From the NCBI GenBank assembly GCA_002359055.1, contig DEQC01000036.1, forward strand, positions 14,716 to 21,998: DNA of 7,283 bases. Direction: 5' to 3'. This stretch comes from Flavobacteriales bacterium UBA3376 (GTDB taxonomy: Bacteria > Bacteroidota > Bacteroidia > Flavobacteriales > Weeksellaceae). The notes beneath the pieces were generated by a model. The model had not been told where the DNA came from, did no database searches, and saw only the letters and a program-made list of their open reading frames with translations. Positions 1 through 5,997 of the stretch are shown here, piece after piece. The translations under genes were made by a program, and so were the position numbers. How positions within the stretch are numbered: the stretch's first letter is position 1; each line of letters starts with the position of its first letter.

Positions 1-3000
1 GCTAACATTACTCCGTTTTTCAAAACAATTCTTTCAAATCCTAATTCCTTTGCCAACCATTTCAAATGTATGCTCAACAATAAATTCCCGACTTCTTTCG
101 GATATTCCCCAAATCTATCGATCAAATTGTTTTCAAATCGATTCAAATCTTCAATTTCTTCAATTCCAGCCAATTCATTATATAAAGCCAGTCGCTCCTC
201 GACATTGTTGACATAATCATCAGGAATCAAAATTTGTAAATCAGTGTCAATTTGTACTTCATTCACAAAATGAGTTTCACCTTGATTTTGATCTTCAAAC
301 AATTCCTTGAAATCGGTCTCTTTCAATTCCTCTATGGCTTCATTCAAAATCTTTTGATAGGTGTCAAAACCTATGTCAGCAATAAATCCTGATTGTTCAG
401 CACCTAACAAATTTCCGGCGCCTCGAATTTCTAAATCCTTCATTGCTATATTAAAGCCTGAACCTAAATCGGTAAATTGTTCGATGGCTTGAAGTCTTTT
501 CCTCGCTTCATTGGTCAAGGTAGATAGTGGAGGTGAAATCAAATAACAAAATGCTTTTCGATTGCTTCTTCCTACTCGACCTCTCATTTGATGCAAATCT
601 GCTAATCCGAAGTTTTGTGCATTGTCAATGATAATTGTATTTGCATTTGGGATGTCCAATCCATTTTCGATAATGGTCGTAGAAATCAACACATCGAATT
701 TACCCTTCATAAAATCGAGTATCACTTTTTCTAAATCAGCTCCTTTCATTTGTCCATGACCAATCCCAATTCGTGCATCCGGAATCAGTCGTTGAAGCAT
801 ACCAGCAACTTCCTTTAAACTTTCTATTCGATTGTGTATGAAAAATACTTGCCCACCTCTTTGTAATTCGTAAAAAACTGCATCTCGAATTTGCTCTTCA
901 TTGAAACCTATTAAATGCGTATCAATCGGCTGCCTGTTTGGTGGAGGTGTTTTGATGATCGATAAATCACGTGCGGCCATCAATGAGAATTGTAAAGTTC
1001 TTGGAATCGGTGTCGCCGTTAAAGTCAAAGTGTCAATGTTGGCCCTTAAAGTTTTTAATTTATCCTTTACACCAACACCAAATTTATGTTCTTCATCTAT
1101 GATCAAAAGTCCCAAATCTTTGTATTTGACATTTTTGTTAACCAACTGATGCGTTCCGATGATGATATCAATTTCGCCTGATTCTAATTTTTGTAAAATT
1201 TCATTTCGAGTTTTTGTTGACCTGAATCGATTCAAATATTCAACTTTTACAGGTAAGCCTTCCAAACGTTCAGTAAAAGTTTTATGATGTTGAAAAGCCA
1301 AAATCGTAGTTGGCACCAAAATAACCGTTTGTTTTCCACTTACAGCTGCTTTGAATGCAGCGCGAATTGCAATTTCAGTTTTACCAAAACCTACATCTCC
1401 ACAAATCAATCGATCCATCGATCGCTCACTCTCCATATCTGCTTTGACATCATTCGTAGCTTTCAGCTGATCAGGTGTATCTTCATAAATAAATGAAGCT
1501 TCCAATTCATTTTGTAAATATCCATCAGGGTCGAATTGAAAACCTTTTTGTGTACGACGCTTCGCATAAAGTTTAATCAAATCAAATGCAACTTCTTTAA
1601 CTTTTGCTTTGGTCCTGTTTTTTAAATTTTTCCAAGCAGGTGAACCTAAACGATGAACTTTTGGTTCAGTGCCGTCCTTGCCTGTGTATTTTGCTATTTT
1701 TCGAAGAGAATGAATGCTTACATATAAAATATCGTTGTTTTGATAAATCAGTTTGATCGCTTCTTGTTTCTGTCCTTGAACATCGATTTTCACCAATCCT
1801 GCAAATTTCCCAACGCCATGATCGATGTGAGTGACATAATCGCCAATTTGCAAAGATGTCAATTCCTTTAAAGTGATTGCTTCCTTTTTGGTAAACGAAT
1901 TACGTAAATTGTATTTATGGTATCGCTCAAAAATTTCATGATCGGTAAAACAAACGATTTTTAAATCTTCATCGATAAATCCTTTGTGGATACTTCCGAT
2001 AATAGGCGTGAATTTAACTTCTTTGGAAATGTCCTCAAATATATCAACAAAACGCTCCGCTTGTTTTTCATTCGAACAGAATAAATAATTCGTAAATCCA
2101 GCTTTGGTTCGATGATTGAATTCTTCGGCCAATAATTCGAACTTTTTATTGAAAGACGGTTGTGGTTTTTGGTTCAATTCGTAAGAAATCACCTCGTCAA
2201 AATAGTTTTGAATCGAAAATTCAATCAAAGGAAATTTCTCTAAACCTTCACGAAATTCATTTTCATCCAAAAATAATCCATTGGGTGAAGTGTGTTTAAT
2301 TTCGCCCGATAAATTCTCAAAACTCTCTATTGCCAATTGGAAATTTCTATGAATATTGCTGAGAATGAGTTGAAGGTTTTTTGCGACAATAATTGTTTTG
2401 TCCGATATATAATCAAAGAAACTCTCGCGAATTTCGTCTATGTATTTATTCTCTAAATTTGGAACTATGGTGAAATGATTGACTTTCTCAATCGATAATT
2501 GTGTTTCTAAATCGAACTTTCTGATGGATTCCACTTCATCGCCAAATAAAGAAATTCTATAAGGTTCTTTTTCTGAATAAGAAAATACATCTAAAATCCC
2601 CCCTCGTATTGAAAATTCACCGGGTTCAGTCACGAAATCTACTCGATGAAATTCGTATTCAAACAAAGTTTCATTGAGAAAATCCATATCGAGCAAATCG
2701 CCGACTGAGATTTTCAAAGTGTTTTTGCTGAGAACTTTTCGCGTAACTACTTTCTCAAAAAGACCTTCAGCATAAGTTACTATGCATCGAGGTTTTCTCG
2801 CTCCATTCAAGGTGTTGAGGATTTCAGTCCTCAAAACTACATTTGCATTATTGGTCTCTTCAATTTCATAAGGTCTGCGATAAGAACCTGGAAGAAACAA
2901 AATTTCATCTTTTTTGAAAATCGTTTCCAATTCATTCAGCAAATAAGCCGCTTCTTCTTTATCGTCCAAAATCATCAAAATAGGATTTCCCGATTGAGAC

Positions 3001-3155
3001 ATCAATTGAGAAACGAGGAAACTAATAGAAGACCCGGATTGACCTTTGACATGAATCTTTGGATGTTTGTCTTTTTGAAATTGAGCAATGCAGTTCCGTA
3101 CGAAGTCGCTTGACTCGTATCTATCTACAATTTCATGGATGGATTTGTTCTTCAA
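1..3155 (-). CDS. mfd: Transcription-repair coupling factor Mfd (C-terminus cut by window edge)
   Basis: Mfd is a DNA translocase that pushes RNA polymerase off DNA lesions and recruits UvrA for nucleotide-excision repair. The frame is open for 1051 codons from 3155 to the window edge; about 50-80 C-terminal residues are probably missing compared with the family's usual 1100-1150. Visible in order, numbering from a TTG start at 3155: the UvrB-like N-terminal module with GQSGSS (about 38-43) and TEPGEFSIRGG; the CarD-like RNA-polymerase-interacting domain starting near GDYVTHIDHG (about 438); Walker A GDVGFGKT (586-593); DEEH (687-690); TATPIPRT (713-720); QMRGRVGR (856-863); and the translocation segment ending near EIRGAGNLLG (about 908-918). 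All helicase motifs are intact and I saw no frameshift in the parts translated. The start is uncertain: there is no ATG between the in-frame stop at 3180-3182 and the conserved domain, so TTG 3155 is chosen by alignment of N-terminal length; ATT 3179 is an alternative. Confidence 0.96.
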   Translation of the reverse strand, partial: MKNKSIHEIVDRYESSDFVRNCIAQFQKDKHPKIHVKGQSGSSISFLVSQLMSQSGNPILMILDDKEEAAYLLNELETIFKKDEILFLPGSYRRPYEIEETNNANVVLRTEILNTLNGARKPRCIVTYAEGLFEKVVTRKVLSKNTLKISVGDLLDMDFLNETLFEYEFHRVDFVTEPGEFSIRGGILDVFSYSEKEPYRISLFGDEVESIRKFDLETQLSIEKVNHFTIVPNLENKYIDEIRESFFDYISDKTIIVAKNLQLILSNIHRNFQLAIESFENLSGEIKHTSPNGLFLDENEFREGLEKFPLIEFSIQNYFDEVISYELNQKPQPSFNKKFELLAEEFNHRTKAGFTNYLFCSNEKQAERFVDIFEDISKEVKFTPIIGSIHKGFIDEDLKIVCFTDHEIFERYHKYNLRNSFTKKEAITLKELTSLQIGDYVTHIDHGVGKFAGLVKIDVQGQKQEAIKLIYQNNDILYVSIHSLRKIAKYTGKDGTEPKVHRLGSPAWKNLKNRTKAKVKEVAFDLIKLYAKRRTQKGFQFDPDGYLQNELEASFIYEDTPDQLKATNDVKADMESERSMDRLICGDVGFGKTEIAIRAAFKAAVSGKQTVILVPTTILAFQHHKTFTERLEGLPVKVEYLNRFRSTKTRNEILQKLESGEIDIIIGTHQLVNKNVKYKDLGLLIIDEEHKFGVGVKDKLKTLRANIDTLTLTATPIPRTLQFSLMAARDLSIIKTPPPNRQPIDTHLIGFNEEQIRDAVFYELQRGGQVFFIHNRIESLKEVAGMLQRLIPDARIGIGHGQMKGADLEKVILDFMKGKFDVLISTTIIENGLDIPNANTIIIDNAQNFGLADLHQMRGRVGRSNRKAFCYLISPPLSTLTNEARKRLQAIEQFTDLGSGFNIAMKDLEIRGAGNLLGAEQSGFIADIGFDTYQKILNEAIEELKETDFKELFEDQNQGETHFVNEVQIDTDLQILIPDDYVNNVEERLALYNELAGIEEIEDLNRFENNLIDRFGEYPKEVGNLLLSIHLKWLAKELGFERIVLKNGVML

Positions 3156-3163
3156 AATAGTTA

Positions 3164-3171
3164 CAAATGTA
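3164..3171 (-). promoter_or_regulatory. Possible Bacteroidota -7 box (TACATTTG) upstream of mfd
   Basis: TACATTTG matches the TAnnTTTG -7 consensus of Bacteroidota primary-sigma promoters exactly. It lies in the short gap between the small secreted-protein gene and mfd. No TTG-type -33 element is visible about 19 bases upstream. The box ends only 8 bases before the TTG start, so a transcript from it would be nearly leaderless. In DNA this AT-rich the 6-base pattern is expected several times by chance per 7 kb, so the call is tentative; mfd may instead be transcribed from upstream. Confidence 0.3.
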
Positions 3172-3193
3172 TTGAGAATTTATGAAATGACTT

Positions 3194-3616
3194 TTATTTT
3201 TCAAATCTAATTGTCCCACCTATTGATGCCGGTTGTTCCTCGTCATTGTTGTAAGGAAAGGTCGGTAGATTGATTTCTTTGGACAATATGACAGAGTCGT
3301 TTTCAGTTTTTTCTAATTTTAGATGCACATAAGCACCTGTCGTATTCAAGGGCATTTCACGCGAGATTCTATTCATATTTACATTGATGATTTGCTCTTC
3401 ATCTTCATTGAGCTTTTGGTTCAATTCAAAGGTCTTATCGATTTTTTGATAAGTTTTTCCTTCGTCCAAGGTTTCACCATTTAAACTGATTTGATAATGG
3501 CAACCTCTTGCTTCTAAACTCAACGTATATTTCACATCTTTTTCTTCTTCTGCCATTGGAGAAAAAGAAGTTGTGCAAAAGAAAAGTACCAAAAATGCAA
3601 ATATTGACTTCATCAC
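3194..3616 (-). CDS. Small predicted secreted protein of unknown function
   Basis: I do not recognise the family. The 140-residue product begins with two adjacent Met codons (3616 or 3613) and a hydrophobic stretch, about residues 4-18 (IFAFLVLFFCTTSFS), followed by an acidic AEEEKD, which looks like a signal peptide. The Cys in FFCTTS does not fit a lipobox well because Phe precedes it, so I do not call it a lipoprotein. The mature part (about 118 residues) alternates charged and hydrophobic residues, suggesting beta strands, with segments such as YTLSLEARGCHYQISLNGE and a C-terminal GGTIRFEK; it holds a single Cys. It probably acts in the periplasm, on the outer membrane, or outside the cell. 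It lies 38 bases upstream of the mfd start on the same strand, so the two could be cotranscribed, though no functional link is evident. No Shine-Dalgarno sequence is visible. Confidence 0.8.
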   Translation of the reverse strand: MMKSIFAFLVLFFCTTSFSPMAEEEKDVKYTLSLEARGCHYQISLNGETLDEGKTYQKIDKTFELNQKLNEDEEQIINVNMNRISREMPLNTTGAYVHLKLEKTENDSVILSKEINLPTFPYNNDEEQPASIGGTIRFEK

Positions 3617-3667
3617 TTACTAATTTGAATCCTAAAATTCTGAAGGCGAATTTAGACAATACTTTTC

Positions 3668-3703
3668 AAAAAAATATTTAACAAATGACAAAGCTTTGTT
3701 AAA
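3668..3703 (-). terminator. AT-rich inverted repeat plus T-run between ssrA and the small secreted-protein gene
   Basis: On the minus strand the 9-base arms TTTAACAAA (3703-3695) and TTTGTTAAA (3685-3677) are perfect inverted repeats around a 9-base loop. They are followed by TATTTTTTTG, giving the layout of an intrinsic terminator for transcripts leaving ssrA, whose 3' end is about 90 bases upstream. The stem has only one G-C pair, so it would be weak. A second, overlapping 12-base palindrome, ACAAAGCTTTGT (3688-3699), and the location 60-90 bases before the next gene's start mean it could instead be a protein-binding operator. Confidence 0.4.
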
Positions 3704-3791
3704 CATGATTTATTTAAGGATTTCAGCTAAAGAATTGAATGATAGATGTTGAATTTGAAAAGTCGTCGATGAATTATCAAAAAGAAGTTAG

Positions 3792-4188
3792 TGGAGCTGG
3801 CGGGATTCGAACCCGCGTCCAAACAAGCAACGTATGTGCTTTCTACATGTTTAGTCTGTTGTTGATTTTCGATTGAGAGCCGAGAACAAACACCCTACTC
3901 GCAACTTAGTTCCTTAAGTTTCGGCAAAAGTTCGGAACTCACTTTTACCTATCCATACATTCCTGTACCTCTGGATCAAACGCCGTACGGATGGGCATTT
4001 GAGAGATATTTAGCTTCCCTACCTTGTAAGGATATGCTTGGACTTACTGTGATTCAGTCGATTAAGCAGCTAAAGCGTAATTGTTGTTGCCAGTTAAAAA
4101 GTTGAAGTGCCTGATTTACGTGGGTACACAACCTGCCACGACATGCTTACATCATCCATTGTCCTTGCTGTCAAAACCAGTCAGCCCC
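3792..4188 (-). ncRNA. ssrA: tmRNA (transfer-messenger RNA)
   Basis: tmRNA with SmpB rescues ribosomes stalled on broken messages and adds a degradation tag. The 5' end GGGGCTGA (4188-4181) pairs over 7 bp, with the family's conserved G-U at the third pair, with CAGCTCC near the 3' end (3793-3799), leaving discriminator A at 3792. The T-arm GCGGG-TTCGAAT-CCCGC is intact. The tag reading frame starts at resume codon GGC (4091-4089) and encodes GNNNYALAA, then TAA (4064-4062); the ALAA end is the classic protease-recognition tail. Segments GCAA near the 5' end and TTGC near the 3' end can form the helix that joins the tRNA-like part to the rest. The length, 397 nt, is normal for one-piece tmRNA. 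The terminal CCA is not encoded: the genome continues CTA after the discriminator, so CCA must be added after processing. I inferred pseudoknots from the family and did not fold them. Confidence 0.97.
4062..4091 (-). other. tmRNA tag-peptide reading frame (GNNNYALAA, stop)
   Basis: This is the messenger part of ssrA. Nine codons, GGC AAC AAC AAT TAC GCT TTA and GCT GCT, are followed by TAA and encode GNNNYALAA. The end matches the YALAA tail known from other Bacteroidota tags; the run of three Asn is a local variation on tags such as GENNYALAA. The resume codon is set by the family convention of Gly or Ala at this site. Confidence 0.92.
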
Positions 4189-4225
4189 ATAATTTCAAAT
4201 AACATAGAACGATTAAAATCGACTG

Positions 4226-4254
4226 CAAATATACAAAATTTATACCAATTGCAA
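4226..4254 (-). promoter_or_regulatory. ssrA promoter (TTG, 18-base spacer, TATATTTG)
   Basis: On the minus strand TATATTTG (4233-4226) fits the Bacteroidota -7 consensus TAnnTTTG, and a TTG (4254-4252) sits 18 bases upstream as a plausible -33 element. Transcription would start near 4220, leaving a leader of about 30 bases to be removed by RNase P from the 5' end of tmRNA. The -33 TTG lies inside the 12-base palindrome CAATTGCAATTG (4246-4257). Confidence 0.65.
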
Positions 4255-4363
4255 TTGATTGAGCGATGAATGTGCTGTAGTTAACGATAATTATTTTTCA
4301 TTGCAAAAGCCGTCAGAATCTGCATTACAACCAATATTTATAAATAATTTTAAATGGATTGAC

Positions 4364-4371
4364 TACATTTG
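4364..4371 (+). promoter_or_regulatory. -7 box (TACATTTG) of the ABC ATPase gene
   Basis: TACATTTG is an exact TAnnTTTG match ending 22 bases before the ATG at 4394, a normal distance for a Bacteroidota promoter. No clear TTG is found at the -33 position; the sequence there is AT-rich. It faces away from the ssrA promoter, so the 4234-4363 interval is a divergent intergenic control region in which I see no further gene. Confidence 0.5.
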
Positions 4372-4393
4372 TAAAGTCTAAAACTAAAGATTT

Positions 4394-5089
4394 ATGGGAA
4401 TTGTCATCAAAGATTTGACTAAAAAATATGGAAACCAACTCGCATTGGATAAAGTCTCTTTCTCCATCAAAAAAGGTGAAGTGGTCGGTTTGCTCGGACC
4501 CAATGGTGCCGGTAAATCCACCCTCATGAAAAGTGTAAGTGGTGCAATTTTACCAGATGCTGGCGATGTGCTACTGAATGAATTTTCTGTTTTGAAACAT
4601 CCTTTGGAAACTAAAAAGAGAATTGGTTTTTTACCCGAAAATAATCCTTTGTATTATGAAATGTATGTAAAAGAATATCTTCGATTTGTGGCTGATATTC
4701 GAAAAGTTAAGAAAAACTTGGTTGATGAAGTCATCGAAAGGGTAGGACTGACTCCCGAAAGTCATAAAAAAATCAAACAACTCTCAAAAGGTTATAAACA
4801 AAGGGTTGGCTTGGCGCAAGCCATACTTTCAGATCCTGATATTTTAATTTTAGACGAACCAACCAATGGTTTGGATCCGAATCAAATTTTAGAAATTAGA
4901 GAATTGATTCGTTCCATTGGACAAAGTAAAACTGTTATTTTATCGACCCATATCATGCAAGAAGTAGAAGCGATTTGTTCAAGAGTGATTTTGCTCAACC
5001 ATGGAAAAGTCGTTTCCGATAGCCCGATTGAAGAATTTAAAGGACAATATAAAAACTTGGAAGAAGCCTTCCATAAACTCACTAACTAA
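4394..5089 (+). CDS. ABC transporter ATP-binding protein, GldA-like
   Basis: This is a cytoplasmic ATPase subunit that would power a membrane permease. The 231-residue protein has every nucleotide-binding motif: Walker A GPNGAGKST (35-43), signature LSKGY (130-134), Walker B with catalytic Glu ILILDEP (150-156), D-loop GLDP (159-162) and H-loop His186. The Q-loop position carries Glu (LPENNPLY, 80-87), as I recall being usual in this ABC-2/GldA-type group. Phrases such as LSKGYKQRVGLAQA, GLDPNQI and STHIMQEVEAIC strongly recall GldA, the ATPase of the gliding-motility GldAFG complex. GldA is about 300 residues with an extra C-terminal domain, whereas this protein stops soon after the ATPase core and keeps only the short LEEAF-x-x-LTN tail. 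No permease gene (gldF/gldG type) lies in the window, so the substrate is unknown and I withhold the gldA symbol. The next gene begins 29 bases downstream and may be cotranscribed. Confidence 0.93.
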   Translation: MGIVIKDLTKKYGNQLALDKVSFSIKKGEVVGLLGPNGAGKSTLMKSVSGAILPDAGDVLLNEFSVLKHPLETKKRIGFLPENNPLYYEMYVKEYLRFVADIRKVKKNLVDEVIERVGLTPESHKKIKQLSKGYKQRVGLAQAILSDPDILILDEPTNGLDPNQILEIRELIRSIGQSKTVILSTHIMQEVEAICSRVILLNHGKVVSDSPIEEFKGQYKNLEEAFHKLTN

Positions 5090-5118
5090 AATTAACTAAT
5101 TAAAAAACTCCTACTAAA

Positions 5119-5922
5119 ATGAAAAACAAACTAAAATTATTGAGTGTTGTACTTTTTTTGAGTGCATCTCTTGTCAACGCACAAGAGTATTCCGATGAAA
5201 TTTTTGCAGCAGAGGAAATTCCACAAATCGAAAAACCTACGCGTCATGTTTTTAAAATCAATACTCCTTCGTTGTTTATCGCAACTTTCTCATTTCAATA
5301 TGAATTTTTCCCAGTAGATTTTATGTCGATTTCTTTGGGATATAAATTCACACCGAACAGAGGAATGGTCTTCGAGGATCAGGTCATCGATATCATAGAA
5401 GAATCTGGTGGATATAGCGATTTACAAAGTCCTGGAGAAAGATTTTTTAGAGATTTTGAATTCAAAGGAAATGCCGTTACACCTGAAGTGAGATTTTATC
5501 TCGGACAAGGTTATGGCAAAGGATTTTATCTCGGACCTTTTGTGAGATTTGACAATTATAAATTTAATTCTAATTATGAATTTTCCCCCTTGGGCAACGA
5601 ATATATCATCGATTTCGATGGAAAATACAAAGCTTTTGGATACGGATTATCAATTGGTTCTCAATTTACTATAGGCAAACACTTTACAATCGATACTTCC
5701 GTTGGACCGTATTTCTCTAATGTTGAAATTGATGTTAATTCAGTATCGAATTATACCATGTCTGATATAGAAAGAGAAGCGTTAAGAGAAGAGTTGAGCG
5801 ATTTTGAATTGCCAAATGGTGATACCGAAATTTATTTGACCAATAATTCTGCACGCATGAAGTTGACATCGGATAATTTTTTCAATCTAAGATTTAACTT
5901 AGCTTTAGGATTTAGATTTTAA
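5119..5922 (+). CDS. Predicted outer-membrane beta-barrel protein
   Basis: The 267-residue product has a clear signal peptide: basic start MKNKLK, hydrophobic core to about residue 19, and a VNA|QE cleavage site after Ala21. The rest shows alternating aromatic and polar strands rich in Tyr, Phe and Gly, for example FSFQYEFFPVDFMSISLGY and GFYLGPFVRFDNYKF, and ends with LALGFRF. A C-terminal Phe is the usual recognition signal for outer-membrane barrel assembly. The layout (short N-terminal linker, then a small barrel) resembles the DUF3575-type outer-membrane proteins common in Bacteroidota, but I cannot confirm the family. The acidic segment DIEREALREELSDFELPNGD (about 215-234) between strands is probably a long extracellular loop. 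It has no promoter box of its own in the 29-base gap and may be read from the ABC ATPase promoter; whether the two work together is unknown. Confidence 0.85.
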   Translation: MKNKLKLLSVVLFLSASLVNAQEYSDEIFAAEEIPQIEKPTRHVFKINTPSLFIATFSFQYEFFPVDFMSISLGYKFTPNRGMVFEDQVIDIIEESGGYSDLQSPGERFFRDFEFKGNAVTPEVRFYLGQGYGKGFYLGPFVRFDNYKFNSNYEFSPLGNEYIIDFDGKYKAFGYGLSIGSQFTIGKHFTIDTSVGPYFSNVEIDVNSVSNYTMSDIEREALREELSDFELPNGDTEIYLTNNSARMKLTSDNFFNLRFNLALGFRF

Positions 5923-5947
5923 GGAGAAATAAAAGCCTTCAGTTTTC

Positions 5948-5985
5948 AAATTGGTTAAATAGATTTATCTTTGTGCCAATTTTTT
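5948..5985 (+). repeat. Inverted repeat with T-run enclosing the ychF -7 box
   Basis: Arms AAATTGG (5948-5954) and CCAATTT (5976-5982) are perfect 7-base inverted repeats separated by 21 bases, and the second arm runs into a T-run. It could act as a weak terminator for the outer-membrane-protein transcript. The TATCTTTG promoter box of ychF lies inside the loop. The long loop makes a stable hairpin doubtful. Confidence 0.25.
5966..5973 (+). promoter_or_regulatory. -7 box (TATCTTTG) of ychF
   Basis: TATCTTTG matches TAnnTTTG exactly and ends 24 bases before the ychF ATG at 5998. No TTG stands at the usual 17-20 base spacing, but ATTGG lies 11 bases upstream of the box, the same arrangement as in the ssrA promoter. 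The box also explains why an in-frame TTG at 5971 should not be taken as the gene start. Confidence 0.5.
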
Positions 5986-5997
5986 AGAACCTTTTTT

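Noticed and set aside
901..1496. Open frames on the plus strand (901-1149 and 1284-1496)
   Set aside because: They are antisense to the conserved helicase region of mfd, whose minus-strand frame is intact and matches the family throughout; their products look like no protein family.
3474..3659. A second minus-strand frame overlapping the start of the small secreted-protein gene
   Set aside because: It overlaps the 3194-3616 gene in another frame, which has the better signal peptide and length; the product has no recognisable feature.
3704..3791. A gene or second RNA between ssrA and the inverted repeat
   Set aside because: I read both strands and saw no coding frame with a credible start, and no RNA fold beyond the ssrA 3' trailer with a short T-rich stretch.
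3739..3876. A 45-codon plus-strand frame whose product contains GAGGIRTR
   Set aside because: It crosses the antisense of the tmRNA T-arm. GAGGIRTR is the familiar artefact of translating the complement of tRNA-like 3' ends, so it is not a gene.
4081..4269. A 62-residue plus-strand open frame
   Set aside because: It lies antisense to the 5' half of ssrA and its promoter; there is no promoter or protein similarity to support it.
5971..5997. TTG at 5971 as the start of ychF
   Set aside because: It adds nine residues not found in YchF proteins, and the TTG is the end of the TATCTTTG promoter box; ATG 5998 gives the canonical MKCGIVGLPNVGKST start.
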